Positions 47,185 through 60,180 are shown, counted from the stretch's first letter. The stretch: 64,000 nucleotides of DNA from Psilocybe azurescens (GCA_023853785.1 JAJIRX010000622.1:744001-808000), one strand, 5' to 3'. Program-made: numbers and translations. The notes: generated from the letters alone by a model not told the origin.

Positions 47185-50100
47185 TTACTTCTTGGGCGTT
47201 GAAAATGAGAAGAACGAATTGGGCAGGCTATTTGCAGGCGGAGGCGTCACAAAGCTCGGGAGAGGACCCCAATCGAAGTCCGCAGGCGGGGGTGTCACCG
47301 GCACAGCGCCAGTTCCCGGGGTTCGTTTGAGAGGGACAGAGGGTGCTTCCTTCTAGTCTCACCGCCGCGTGTACGTGAAGGAAGATTCGCCGCCTCAGTA
47401 GGGTTGAAGTTGTCCTCTGGGAGATTCCAGTCGGGCATCTCGGAGGCAGAGATCGTCGATGCCTCTGCAAACAACGATCCACCGATGGGAGTCTGGAACG
47501 CAAACCCGCTGAGCCCGCCTGATGTCGCCTTCTGCGGAGTTTTGAAAACAGAGGGCGCAGGGGGCGCTGTCGCAGCTGTATCGTTGAGCAGAGGCTCCTT
47601 GCGGACTGAGAGCAGGGCGATCTTAAGTCTGTGTGCAGATCGTTCGGCATTGAGTGCAGCTGCTGTGGTGGCTGCGACGTTCGGAGTCACGTCGTATTGT
47701 CGACGCTGTCCTACGTCAGGCAGGCGTGCATCTCTACGCGCCACGAAACCGCCTTTCTCTTCAACGTTGAGCTTGGAGATGCGGGCAGCCAGGCGTGAAA
47801 CTTCATCTGCTTGTTGATCAATCGCGATCTCGATGTTTCGATAAGTCCGGTTGATAGTGTCGAGGGAAGGAGCTCTAGAGTCGACTGTCAGTTTAAGGCT
47901 CTAAGCAGTAAACAACCAAATGGACGTACTTGACAGTGGGTTTATAGGATGCAGCTTGTGCCAATTTCTTCTTATTTTCCTGCAAGCGCGATTCAAGCTT
48001 CTGTACACGATCGCGGATGGCCTTGAGAAAGGAAGTTAGAACAGTGAAAAGTAAAGTAAAATAGAGTTACAAACCCTTATGTTCTTTCGAAGATGGGTCT
48101 GAGTTTCACTATGTTCTGGACCCAAAGTCCTCGACTTCAGCATTTTAGCAAAGTCCTTATCATCTCTGGCTTTGTGGAACCTGGCTATCTCTTCCTTTCT
48201 CGTACCACCTGCGTCGCCAAATAAGCACATATATACAGATTTCGTGGAAGGAGTTTACATACATTTCAACATGCTGCTTTGCAGATCGCGCACCACGTGC
48301 GTGTGCTTCTCGTGCGTAGCCTCCATCCCATCAAGCACGCCCTCGTATTGCAACAAAAGCTTCTTGAATTGGGCCAAGTCGCCCAAACTCCATTTCTCCT
48401 GGACACCGAGATCGCGTATGTTGCGCGAACCCCGGCCGAAGTGCCAGCTTGCTTCAACGCCTCTGCCAATTTTTGCCGTGCATAGACAGCTATTCAACGT
48501 CAACATAAACCAAACTCAGATTTTCACAACATAAATAACACACCTCTGCGAGATCATCAACAACCATGGTCACCAAGGCTGCACACTCTTTTGCATCCCT
48601 TCTTCCAGAATGGCTTCAGGAGACGGTTTCGGCGGGACGTTGGCCGGCACTTGCATAGCGAACGAAGGAGATTTTGGTGTTTGGATGTTGCCGAATAAAC
48701 TTGGAGAGCTAGCTGAGGGACCAGCAGCAGCAGGTTTCATCCCAAAGAAATTGGTAGGTTGAGGTGGCGAAGTAGCTTTTGCCCCGAAGAGACCTTGTCC
48801 AGTAGGAGGGGGGGACGCAGGCGCAGATTTGCTACCAAATAGACTAGGACCTCCAGCAGGGATTGGCGATGCAGCCGTGGCGCCACTCAAACTGAAAGGA
48901 GGCATGTTGAAAGCAGGTATGGGTGACTTCGAAATCAGGGGTGGTGGTGGGAAAAAGCCAGATCCTCCAAAAAGACTGGGCGTCGGTGTGCCAGGCGCAG
49001 CTGGCGCGGTTGTCGCGCGGGCTAGCTCCGGCTTAGATGGCGTTGTCGACGTCCACGAACTTATGGGCGTATCTTCTGCTGTGGCCTTGGGTATACCGAA
49101 CAGACTGGGAGCAGACTCTGCAGCCGGTTTAGCTCCCAAACTGAAAGTTGCTGGGGAGCTGGACTTGCTCGACGCCGAATCCGAGCCGCTTGAAGAAGCC
49201 TTCGCGATTGCAGGAGCCAAGAACGGACTGGGTGTCTGCGGTGGTCCCATAGTTGAAAGCAACGGCGGTGTTTTGGGTCTTTTCGTCGTTGGCGATTTAT
49301 CAGCGCTGGATTCCTCTGCCTCCTTGCTTACCTCCTTCGTTTCCACTTGCAAGACACCATAAACTGGCTTGGGCGAAACGGCTGGTTTGGCTTTTGGAGG
49401 CGACTTTTTCTTTTCGTCTTCCTCATCTTCTGCCGACACCGCATTCGCCAATGGCGAGCTGCGCACAGGTCGTGTGCTCGGTCTTCCCATTCCCAGGCTA
49501 AACGGCGAAGTAGATGAGGCGCCCCCGGCGTGGCCAAAGTCGGACTCGAACCAAACAACGGCTTCGATTCTTTCACAGGCGTGCTGGGCGGTGTTGTACT
49601 GGCCTCTCGAGCTGGAGAAGCGTTAGGAGAAGGAGAGGCCTCGTCATCAGCGTCGCCTGAAACTTCAATAGTGGGAACTTCAGGCTGAGGAGTAGCAGAG
49701 GGTGACCGAGAGACGGGAAGAGGCAGCTCAGGAGATGGTGTATTTCTATCCTCGGGTAGATCGTCTTGATCCGACTCTTCGTTTGCAGAATCGCCGTCTT
49801 TATACGAGGATTCGTCGTAGTTATCTGAAAGGAAATCGCTGTGCTCTCCATCTTCATCCGAAACTTCTCCCTCCTCCAACTCTCCGCTCCCATCTTGATT
49901 CGCATCGACCTCGACAAATGATCCAGAAGAGGACGCTGAGAGCGAGAGATTACCGTACGATGGCTCGCTCGGAATTGACTTCGATATTTTCTTATCGTCT
50001 TCCTTGGAACCGGAAGTACTGGCTTCACCTTTGTCTGTTTCTTTGGAGATGGGAGTGAACGCCGAACCGAAGGCTGGTTTATCTTGATTGGGCGTTGCAG

Positions 50101-53100
50101 CCAGAGCGGCGAAGACAGATACGCTTGCCTTCGAGCTCTCAGCTTCAGGCTTAGAGAACACCGGCGAGGCGGCTGGCTTGATAGGATCGGCAGCCTCGTC
50201 ACCCTTCGACTTCAACAAATCGGTAAACGACGTCTTGGGGCCCGCAAATGCAGAAAACCCGCTCGGAGCTCCGCTGAAAGCGCCGAATCCACCCACTGCT
50301 GGTGCCTTCGTCGGTGTTGTCTCTATCGACCGGGCGGGAGGAAACACGGACTTGGGACCACCGAGAGCAGATGTTGACCCGAACGCAGGGCTCGCTGTAC
50401 CACTGACTGGTGTTTTGGGAGCAGTAGAAATCTGGCCGAAAGCTGAGACTGGAGGTGGAGTCTCGTCGGGTTTCTTGAAGAACGCAGAGCTCTTGGGGGT
50501 TTCATTACTTCCGAACGCGCCAAACCCAGAAGCTGGCCTGAAAGCCGATGGCGTTACTTGTATGTTACCAAAAGCACCGGAGCTTGCAGCAGGCGTAGGG
50601 GAAGCACTTTGTCCAAAGGGCGAGGGCGACTTTGAATCATTGCCACCAAACGGCGAAGACGCCTTTCCATCTTGTTTTGTAAACGACGGCGCCGGAGCTG
50701 GTTGGGCCTCTGGCGAGGAAGGAGGAGAGCCGACTGGGCTATCATCTCCCTTGGCTAACGACGACCTGATGGTGGATGACCGGAAAAGAGATGAAGAACC
50801 ACCGGCAGGAGGTGCGTTTGGCGTTCCAAATACTGTTGTTCTTGGTTTAGGTTCAGCTGCTGGGGTTGAACTGACCGATGAGGAAGAGCTGGTAGCAGAG
50901 GATTTGAGTGTTTCAGTTGTTGTACTAAATGCAGAAGTGGTTGATGCAAAGGCACTAAAGCCGGAGGCAGAAGATGCTTGAGGGGCACTATCGCTGGAAG
51001 TCTGACCGAACGGTGAAGGTGTGGCAGAAGCAAAGGCACTGAAACCGCCTCCAGAGCTGGATGACGGTTTAGATGCGTTATCGCTGGAAGTCTGACCAAA
51101 CGGCGAAGGGGTGGTAGAAGCAAAGGCACCGAAACCGCCTCCCGAGCTGGGTGATGGTTTGGATGCATTATCTTGTGCAGTCGAACCAAATGCAGCTGGC
51201 GTGCCCGAACCAAATGCACTGAAGCCTCCAGTGGCAGTTGGCTTGGATTCTGCGGGCTTCTCCGTCGACCCTAGAGCAGATCCAAATGTAGTCGGAGTTG
51301 ACGCAAATGCACTGAAGCCCCCAGATGTCGTCGCAGGTTTCTGAGTTTGGGCGGCGTTTCCGAAAGCCCCAAAGGCACTGGTGCCAGAAGCTGAGCTAAA
51401 ACCTGGCTTACCAAATGACGGTTGTCCAAAGCCTGACTGGCCGAAAGCAGGTGAGGCAGTAGATGGAGCGGGGGCTTGGGTGGATTGGACGGGAGCAAAG
51501 GCCGAGACGGTGGTGGCGGATTTAGGTGCTGAGAACGCGCTGCTGGTCTGCAGATTGCCGAACGCTCCAAATCCACTTGCAGGTTTGACAAGAGAACCGC
51601 CGCCGAATGTGGAGCTTGTCGGCTGGGTAGTGGAGGTGGGCGCTGTCGAGAATGACCCAAACATGCTGTTAGTAGCGTTGGGATCGGTGGGGTGTGAGCT
51701 TCCCAGTGCTAAACCTCCAAATGAAGGTGTCGAGTCCGACATAGACGCTTCACGAGTCATTGTTGGCGAATCGGATGGAGACGCTGACTTGCTGGGGGTA
51801 GCAGGAGCTCCGAAGCTCCCTTGGCCAAAAACGCTGGTGCTGTTGCTAGAATTCAGGCCACCAAAAGCGCCGGTAGAAGGACTCGAGGAAAATGCCCCAG
51901 AACCGAACGCACCGCCGCCTCCGAAGGCTGCAGAACCACCGCTGAAAGCAGCAAAGCCAGTTGCAGGTGCCGCACCGCCAAATGCGGATGGTGTTGTGCT
52001 TGGCTGGTTGCTTGGTTGTCCGAAACTTCCTGAAGCTACGCCAAATGTCGAAGGTTGTCCAAATGACGACTTTCCAAATGCCGAAGTCGTCGACCCAAAT
52101 GCTGACGAAGTAGATGTCGATTGCTGTCCAAAACCTGTTTGGCCAAATGCAGGTGTGCTTGATGCTCCGAACGCTGACTGTGCTGGTTGTTGGCCAAAGT
52201 TTGACTGGCCAAAGGTGCTTACAGGTCCAGACCCGAAGGTCGAACTACCCATGTCTGAGTCTTTGCTCTTTTCCTGAGCTTCAGTCGACATCTGCGAATT
52301 TGCATCGCCAGTGCCTAATGCTTTCCCGTTCATCATTCCAAGATAAGGCTTGGTGTGTTCAACATACCAGCCTTGAAGCGAGCCATCGTTAAGATAAGCA
52401 TACATGATAGGTGAGTCATATCTGGGATCTGTCAGGTCGGCTTCAAGTCCAAGGAGAAAGGTATCGTTTAATTCTTTGTCCAGAGGAAGCGTCAGTGGAT
52501 TGTCCTGCGATTGACGATGCCACTGGTTCCCGACATTGCCCAGTATCTCCAAGTCAACTGACGCAAGATCTCCTACAACAGTGAGGTATTTGCTTTCGTC
52601 GCTAGCTGCGGAATCTACGTCCCACTTGGGGAAGTTGAGGATATATGCGGCTTGGTTGTCGCGATCTGAGGATAAGAAGGGATGGTCTGGAGCATAGTAG
52701 GTTGCGGTGGACGACTTTATATCGAGGACAACGATATGTTGTGTAGGGGAATTATTCTGAGCAGCATAGCTTGTGCGGAATGTGTGGCCGGGTCCGAGCC
52801 AATTTAATGATACGAGGATCGAGTCCACGGTCGGAGGTATGTGTTTGTGGGGAGTGGATTTATTTGTTGTCGAGAAAGTCAGGATGTCGCCAGTTTGCAA
52901 TCCTACGGCGATATGCTTGCCCTTCGGAGACCAATCAACTAGACAAAGAATGAGATGCATCACAGAATCCTACCATAGATTAGCTTACCAGCGATTGGCT
53001 GAGTCATGAGATCGCTAGCGACCCAACCTCCTTGAGATTCCAATTGCATATTGAGCAATTCAACCTTCCCATCACCAACGACTGCGACCAGGTCACTCAA

Positions 53101-53740
53101 ATTTGGCTCTGTTCCGGGATTAGGCAGGATTTGTCGAAGTGGCGAGGATTGTATCTGGTTTCTCGCCAACGGTTGTATATCATTCGTCCCAGGTGTGAAA
53201 AGAGATGAGGTGTCATATACAACCACTGATCCGTCATCTAGCCCAACTAGCAGCTTGGTCTCGCCACAAGCAAAAGCGACGATGTTTGCGCGTGTGGGAA
53301 TCGTCACAGTTCGCTTTGGATTGAACAGAGTTTCATCGTCTGGTTTTGCAGCCTCGGAAGCCGCGCGAAGTTCGTCAAGGGGTGAGAATATAAGTTCTGA
53401 ATGACAGTGAGATGAGACTACCGAGACAAAATACAACACATACCTGAACCAGAGCCAGACGACGGTGACTTCACAGCGACAAACCAACCCTTCGAGTTCG
53501 CGATGGCAAATAGACGATGGTATGAATTAGCTACTTGTGGACTCAAGGGAGACGAAAGCAGGAGTCTAGCATTTTTAGCGAGTTGACGAAACGTAGGATA
53601 CTAGAAAGAGCATAAGATGAAATGCACCGCAAAAAGAATGAAATACACGCATTAAATCCTTCAGATGGACAGTCTTTGGCGACAGAGTCGATGGTAATCT
53701 GTGATTGTAAAGGTCTGACTAGCTGCGTAAATTCGTTCAT
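47185..53740 (-). CDS. NUP159: FG nucleoporin Nup159 (Nup214-like)
   Basis: From the start at 53740 (MNEFTQLVRPLQSQITIDSV) the N-terminal half is a beta-propeller: YHRLFAIANSKGWFVAV, KLLVGLDDGSVVVYD, VDWSPKGKHIAVGLQTGDIL, NDGSLQGWYVEHTKPYLG. One exon of over 3 kb (52963-49328) then holds dozens of FG/FGQ/SAFG repeats and an acidic stretch. The C-terminal part continues with coiled-coil exons (EKWSLGDLAQFKKLLLQYEG, AIRDRVQKLESRLQENKKKL) and ends SFFSFSTPKK at 47185. This is the layout of Nup159, the cytoplasmic-face pore protein that docks the helicase Dbp5 for mRNA export. Frame must be repaired by one base at the C run 49522-49526, at 48589-48592, near 48430-48437, near 47349, and possibly at the first exon junction (about 53650). 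Such damage in an essential gene points to sequence error. Confidence 0.92.
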
Positions 53741-53933
53741 GATGATGTATTAGGAGGTCATTCAGAGAAAGAAAGAAGGAAAGAAGAGGGTCGCAGCCGT
53801 TGTTCAAGTCGACGCGTTTAAGTTCGGAGACGTTGAAAGGGTGACTCTGTGTGTCTTGTTTTCGTCACGTGGATTTCTAACCTAGGCTATATGTAAATAC
53901 GATTAACGAGCATCTTGACAAACTACCATTACC
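53741..53933. promoter_or_regulatory. Divergent promoter between Nup159 and SH3 paralog 2
   Basis: 193 bp between two opposite start codons; no clear TATA box. Confidence 0.45.
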
Positions 53934-54926
53934 ATGAACACAAATCGAGCAATTGAATACGTCGTCTCACAAACGAGGGAAAACATTTCCTTCTTACTCT
54001 CCGTTCAACAGATATCGCCAGGAGATGCACAAGATATACTCGACAAACTCCCCAGAATTGCTGGTGCGCCTTTCAAATCCTCCGAGTTGGACCGCTCCTT
54101 TCCAGCACCCTATTCCGACTACGTAGACGCGCGGAACCCTGCCCCACCTACAAAAACTCCCGTCAACCTTCTGACTGCTCGACCAGTACCACCCATACCT
54201 TCACCGTTTCTGTTTAGAGCGAAAGCGCTCTGGAATTACAACGAGGACGGAAGGGTAAACAATTCATCTTATCTCACCTTTTCCCGCTGTATAACGTTCG
54301 CTTTTCTGGATCCAGGAGCCAAATGACCTCACTTTTGCTGCAGGTGATATCATAGAAATTACGGACGAGAAGAACTCCGACTGGTGGACAGGTCGTCTTA
54401 ACGGCAAAGGAGGAGTGTTTCCGTCGTCCTACGTTCAGAAACTTCCCCGCGACCCACCCTCACGTCCCTTCCCTGTTGGTGGAGGACCACAGTACTCCGA
54501 ACAAACCTATGCGCCTCCACCTCAAAGTTTCCCCAGCGCACCAACCTACTATTCGTCGAACCCATATCCACCTCAGCAAAATAACTACTATGCACCACCT
54601 CCCCAGCAAAATGTCTCAAGCCCGATTTATCAAACTGCGCCTCCAGGCCACCCGCCACCGCCCGCAGCTGTCCCCGTGACGGCAGCTCAAGAGCCCGAGA
54701 AAAGCAAGGATTCTTCAAAGGAGGATTGGGAAATACCGTAAGGGTATCCTTTTTCAAGTCTTCTACGGCGCCTAACATCTTCACAGCTTGCTCATTCCGC
54801 TGCTGGCGGAGTTGGCTTCGGTGCAGGTATGCCGTTCCGCTCGTCCGATTTTGTGGCGTGTTCCGTCCTCATGTCATGTTTTCTAGGATCTGCTGTGGGT
54901 TCAGGTATCATCAACTCCATTTTTAG
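53934..54926 (+). CDS. SH3-domain protein of the Lsb1/Pin3 type, paralog 2
   Basis: Same architecture as paralog 1: helical N-terminus ([31 protein letters not shown]), SH3 domain ([51 protein letters not shown]), a longer Pro/Gln/Tyr-rich linker and the Gly-rich end ([26 protein letters not shown]). Two single-base gaps distort the reading. At AAA 54717-54719 one more A restores the GGLGNT junction to the Gly-rich exon. At the T run 54920-54924 one more T restores the stop after NSIF, matching paralog 1; as read the frame runs on to 55029. The Pro-rich linker could bind other SH3 or EVH1 domains. Confidence 0.82.
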
Positions 54927-55029
54927 GTTGTGGAAGTTATCTCGTATAATAATGAACCTGGGGCTCGCTCCTTCGGACAATGGACAACAACACTATATCA
55001 TACACTTGCAATACTGTTTTAATACCTAG

Positions 55030-55885
55030 AGACCAGATACACAATCCAATGAACGGCTCTTGTCTACTGGATCTAAAAATACACCCGTCAAGAATTCTCG
55101 GAGAACATATAGGCACGTCAAAAATCATACTTAAAAGGCGAACTCCTGCGGGGAACATTCCATCATTCATTGAGCATGAAAAGTTTAACCTCACATCCAT
55201 GCTTTGACTGCCTCTGCCGTTCGGGTCAGGCATCCGATTTGATGGGCTTTGATAAACTTCGTGTTTAGTTGACCACGGCTATGGATCGCAAATTCAAGCC
55301 GCGACCCATCTGTAAAGAACACTCTTCACCTTCCATGACAGCCGGTGAACGCAAATCATCAACACCACAAGTTTGATCCCGGTACGGAAGGTCTGCCGTC
55401 CTCTGGCCAAACTTGGACCTCTGCTTCAATTAATACCTGTGCAGAAGGTCGCGGTCTCGAACCTGACGTCCATACACATCTGCGACTTAGTGGGTGACGA
55501 AATGAAAGAGATCGCTCGATAATATATTCAATGCCGAACAGGAACAGATAGTGGACAGTGAGCTCCTGACGTTCCTGAAAGCTGCATCTCAAACCTTTAC
55601 GCATCTCGCACAAATGTCGCGATCCTGTTTCGCAAGCGTCTCTCTGAAATTATAAATACAGAACAAAACTCAGCGATGTTCATACCAGAGCTGGTCTCCG
55701 TTCTTCACTCGCCGCAGAGACTTTATCCCTCGTCCTCGTGAAGCTGTATTGCATTTCATATTTTACCTGTATATATATATACTGTATATCAAAGGTAAGT
55801 TTCATGCCGGTTCTTAGCAGTGTGGGCTATGGGATATGTTACTCATTCGTATTTGGCCACAGCTCTCGAGAAATAATTAATTAAG
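55030..55885. other. Intergenic region
   Basis: No gene supported in about 850 bp. Confidence 0.4.
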
Positions 55886-56448
55886 ATGTACTCACTAATG
55901 GATGCCTCGTCTACATGGGACTTGGAATATTTAAATTCTGGAGACTCGGTGTCCTATGTCACCGTCCAAGAAGGGGATATCATGAAAGCGAAACCCAAAT
56001 TTTTTGCCACGTCCACCTGGAACAGTGAGTCCATCATACACTTCGGTGTCCTTTATTCTTAGACGTTGGAGACTGATTTCATTACCCCAGGGGAACATAG
56101 GGCAACATCCGGTGATCGTTCTAACGAAACCAGATGCACAAGGACGAGTGCAAGTAGCCACCATGTCGCACTCCCATCCCAATAACCCTCCCACTCGACC
56201 TGCCTCTCTTTACGGGCTGCCAATAGACCCTAAGAAGGGAGAGAGCACCGTGAGCGTTGGCATTCCAAAGCTCATCCATATAAACAATCTTAAACCCAAT
56301 AATCCGCCCACCGCAATGTGCCCAAAGAACTTCGCCGAACTCGAGGCCGAGATCTGTATGGCTCTATTTCTGTGTGGTTGGGCGGCAGTCTAACATTTTG
56401 CCCGCAGATCATCAATGTCATCGGAGTATGAGAAGACATCGGAGCTAA
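55886..56448 (+). CDS. Small conserved protein of unknown function (possible SH3-like/PemK-like fold)
   Basis: The start at 55886 gives MYSLMDASSTWDLEYLNSGD, then VTVQEGDIMKAKPKFFATST. After an intron the next exon reads GQHPVIVLTKPDAQGRVQVA, TMSHSHPNNPPTRPA, VSVGIPKLIHINNLKPN and NFAELEAEI. The pattern (motif around H-P-x-V-V-L, then a short strand, then SH-H) resembles small agaricomycete proteins with no assigned function, and loosely recalls PemK/MazF-type beta barrels; that link is speculative. The splice from exon 1 to 2 is off by one base as read, and the 3' end after an intron at about 56356 is uncertain. Confidence 0.4.
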
Positions 56449-56917
56449 TTATTACTTATAACAAGGATACCCTATCTATTCACATAAAGTCCAGTCTAAT
56501 ATGTATTATTATGATAATTTATGTTATGTACATTAATATTTTTAATCTCTCGACAGATATCGGCGTGGTACTGTGGTTCCTCGTCCAAATGTAAATGGAG
56601 GTTATTTGAGCATACTGTACTTAGTCAATACGTATAAAAAGCTATTTTACGTATGGAAGTATATCGCGACTTGCCGCTAGTACTTCAGTATTTTCTAGTT
56701 TTCCTATCCGTTGCTCACTTTCAACTCAGAGGCAATGTGGGTCCGACAAGTGGATCCATAAGCGGCAACCGGACAAAGAACCGTAGGTGAGTTGATTGCC
56801 GGTTTTGGGACGCGGCCCGCTTGGCAACTCCGCACAAAACCTCTCGGTCGCCCGCTTACCCGTGTCTCAACTACTTACTCTTGTCCCTTCCCTCTATCAA
56901 GTTCCAACACCCAGAGA

Positions 56918-57945
56918 ATGAATGAATGTATCCCCCAAGGCGCCTTAAATTCCCTATCAGAGAAGTCTAAAACTTGCATCAACAACCTAAACAACTACTT
57001 CTCGACCTTGGAGCACCCTGATCTGTCCGTCAGTCGCGCATTAATCACTCTTGCACCGTGAAAACCAATACAACTCGTGTAGCTCAGGCCACCAACTAAA
57101 GAAGATTGCCGCTGTGTTAGCCCTGTTGTACGAAGAGGAAGGAGAGTTACGCGTGCTTCTCACTACACGCTCGCAACACCTTCGAACACATGCTGGACAA
57201 ACTGCTTTGCCAGGGGGAAATGGGATCCAACAGACACAAGTCTAGAAAAAACTGCGGTATGAGCTGCTGTATCTACATACAACCGTAGACTTTGACATAC
57301 TGTGATACCCTGTTAGTTTAGAGAAGCCAACGAGGAAGTCGCTCTGCCCATTGACAGCCCCTCTATCCATACCCTGGGCCTGCTTCCTCCCTTCATCTCA
57401 CTCCACAAGATATTAGTCACCCCAATAGTCGCCTTTCTCAGTGATCCAAAACTTCTTTCATTTCTAAAGGCATCAGAGGCTGAAGTATCGCACATATTCA
57501 GCCATCAGTTGGAAGCCATTCTCGATCCCTCTCTCGCGAAACGTGGCCCACTTGTGCCCATAGGAAGTGATAACTGGCCTTACGAGACGGAAGTATACGT
57601 AAGATCCCCCATGAATGATTTTTGGCAGGCTGAATGACTCGGATTACTCTGTATAAGAATACGAGCGACTCTGTAGTGCCGATGCTGGACAATACTGCCT
57701 ATCGGATGCATCGCTTCCGCACGTCAGCATCCCCTATCAAAGGATTGACGTCCGATATTCTGGTGCGTCTCTACACCGTTCTGGTCAAGAAAACATTTTG
57801 TGATACTGTTGTTTAGATCAAAATTTCAGAGGTAGCCTTTGCGAGAGCTACGCAATACGAACGCTATGCTCCAAACCAGCTGAAGAATATAGCGGATATA
57901 GTTAAAGCAGTCGAAAAATACGATACGATCATGACGATTCACTGA
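56918..57945 (+). CDS. PCD1: Nudix hydrolase, coenzyme A diphosphatase type
   Basis: Start 56918 (MNECIPQGALNSLSEKSKTC). Exons carry KKIAAVLALLYEEEGELRVL, TTRSQHLRTHAGQTALPGG, the Nudix box interrupted by an intron (GGKWDPTDTSLEKTAF then REANEEVAL), GLLPPFISLHKILVTPIVAF, NTAYRMHRFRTSASPIKGLT and ISEVAFARATQYERY, and end at 57945. The LPGGK--P-D-----A-REA-EEV-L variant with the LLTxRS element is that of Pcd1/NUDT7, which splits CoA into phosphopantetheine and 3',5'-ADP, usually in peroxisomes. The box is in frame only if one A is added at 57218-57220. The exon before it also needs one base fewer at the donor near 57059. No peroxisomal C-terminal SKL-type signal is seen. Confidence 0.8.
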
Positions 57946-59031
57946 CCTGGCACACCAACGTACTTGTGTAGAGATAAGTAGATACTTGGCATAGTTTATA
58001 TTGGTCCAAATTCTGATATTTAGACCTCGCCGTCATCTAAAGCAACGAAAAGACAGCCGGTAGCCTCCTCCAAGTAGAGGTCTCTACATTGATAGGTTTT
58101 AAACGGCAATTCCACTTCAGGCACTAGCAGATTTTCCACTGCAGGCGGCATGAATGTCCTTGGAATGGACACCTTCACAAGTTCCTGCTCAACCGTGTTC
58201 TCCTGTCGTGACAGCCAAACAGCTCGTTTTCCGGTCTTGCCGAAGCGTATTGGGTATTTTTCTTGTCGAACGGTAAAGTCAATGTATATGTGACTGGCCA
58301 TTCAGTGAACTGCAAATTTCGCTTGATAGGAAAGCAAAAAACGTTCATGCTTCCGTCGTCAATTCGAAGTCCATGGAACTCGTTCGAAATATAACCTACC
58401 ATAGTGAAGGACTTGAGGTCAGAAGAGGGGCACATAGGCTCAAAATCCAACACAGACACGGAACCGTTGATTTGGTCGACGGACGATTCCCATCCAATAA
58501 CTGGAATTGTATCCTCGGCGAGTAAGCATGATTCCTTTTTTGTGGCAAATAGCTTCCTAGGCAATTCTCCGATCTTAAACGCATACTTTCATTTTCCTGA
58601 TATATGGTATATTCGTAGTGTATGACTCGGATCCAACGAACATGATGTGGGACGGACAGATTCTGATTTTCGTTGCGTAACCGTGAGATCGCTAGTACGA
58701 ACGATGTCTAGTCAGCATCATTGAGAGGAACACGATAATGAAGAAAACGTGCGGCCATTTCTGGAGAATATACCTTTAAAATAACATTTGTATCGGTGTT
58801 GTGGAGAGGTATTTGGCAGGTCTCTTGTGATCCCTGTATAATATGCAGAAGTGCTTACGCAATTGATCCTGATACCTGTGAAGAACAAAGGGTGCCAGAA
58901 TGTTCTATCACATATTCTTTGACTAAAGAAGGTTCTTTGAAAGTACCATCCAATGAACGCTCGCCTTGCGGACTCGACTTGTAGACAGTTCATATGCTGA
59001 TGAAATCGAGTCGTCCGTGTCATAACGCGCT

Positions 59032-59034
59032 AAC
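59032..59034. repeat. Putative target-site duplication AAC, left
   Basis: AAC directly precedes the AGTGGGGAT terminus and recurs right after the other terminus at 62308-62310. Confidence 0.55.
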
Positions 59035-59082
59035 AGTGGGGATGACCAATCCCCACTAATGGGGATGACCAATCCCCACTAA
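59035..59082. repeat. Terminal hairpin plus perfect 23-bp tandem duplication
   Basis: AGTGGGGAT-GACCA-ATCCCCACT (59035-59057) is a perfect 9-bp inverted repeat with a 5-base loop. The 23-bp unit 59037-59059 is repeated exactly at 59060-59082. The right end has a similar hairpin (GGGAT-TGTGT-ATCCC, 62289-62303). Confidence 0.8.
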
Positions 59083-59306
59083 GGGTGAGAGCATGTGACA
59101 CATGTGTGACTACTGTGATGCCACAATTTCTATGAGACATTGTGTTTGGGCTTTCCACGGCATGATAATAAAGAATCTGCTGTTGCCATTATGTTCATAA
59201 AAGTGTTTTAGATGTTAATAGAAGAGTATAATTTTCAAATATTAAATATTGTTGTCAAAAAGCGAAAGGAGTGTGTTTCCCCTGCCAAATCTGTGCCTCT
59301 ACCTTA

Positions 59307-59580
59307 TTTTGAATAGAACTTGGCAACCAATGCGCCTATGCATATGATTTGTAGGAGTATTTTGCTCAGAATTTCAATCTGAATCGAACTCCGGAACCGG
59401 AATTTTTATTTTCAACCCCCATGTATGTTTATGTCCCATTTTTCACGTATATCTTGGACATATGGTCCAAAATTAAAAATTCTGGTTTTGGAGTTTGATT
59501 TATATCAAAATTATGAGCAAAATACTCCTACAAACTATATGCATAGGTGCCTTGGTTGCTGAGTTCTATTCAAAATTGTA
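59307..59580. repeat. Long imperfect palindrome inside the element
   Basis: The left arm (about 59307-59417) is the reverse complement of the right arm (about 59467-59578), with roughly 80% matches by eye. Both contain the block around ACCTATGCATA and AGGAGTATTTTGCTCA. The spacer is about 50 bp. Confidence 0.7.
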
Positions 59581-59812
59581 TTGGCATACCAATTTGGTGT
59601 GGCACAGCCACTGAGGGCATTCTATTTCAGCGTATATCTTGGGCATATGGTCGACAATTAAAAAATGAGTGCCATAGGTCGATTCAGATAAAAATTATGA
59701 GCAAAAACCTCATATAGATTATATGCATAGGTGCTCTGGTTGCTGAGTTATGTTTGAAATAATGTTTGGGACACTAATGTGGCATAGCACAGCCACTGAT
59801 GGCATTCCACAT
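59445..59812. repeat. Two diverged tandem copies of about 180 bp
   Basis: Copy 1 (about 59445-59628) and copy 2 (about 59632-59812) both run from a TATATCTTGG(A/G)CATATGGTC start, through ATTATGAGCAAAA and TATGCATAGGTG, to GCACAGCCACTGA and GGCATTC. Copy 1 also forms one arm of the palindrome at 59307-59580. Confidence 0.7.
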
Positions 59813-60180
59813 GTTACTAAATGGCGGCAGAACATGCTGCAAAGGCTCTGCATCAAGAATGGTGCACTCCTGGCTCGCATTTAGAGTACTTTTGCATACT
59901 TTCCACCACTACATATCACTCTAGGCCATATAATTGCACTACTTCAACCCTTTTTCTCATATTTTCTGTATAGAAAAGCATTAAATTCACTGTTGTAAGC
60001 CTTTAGCAAGCTCTAATTTGTACTTTTAGCTCATTTAAGCATAGACATTCAATCACATCATCACATATCCACATTTGACAACATTTTGCCCCAGAATAAG
60101 TGGTATGAACAATATTTTTGGCTGAGTATGATAATATCTGTTAACTCATTCTCAATTTCTCATGTCAGAAAACCCCAGCT

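Noticed and set aside
48829..52277. Long plus-strand open frames antisense to Nup159 (48829-49362, 50088-50981, 51381-52277)
   Set aside because: They are mirror images of the FG-repeat exons; the biased codon pattern keeps the antisense frame open. No domain or start context supports them.
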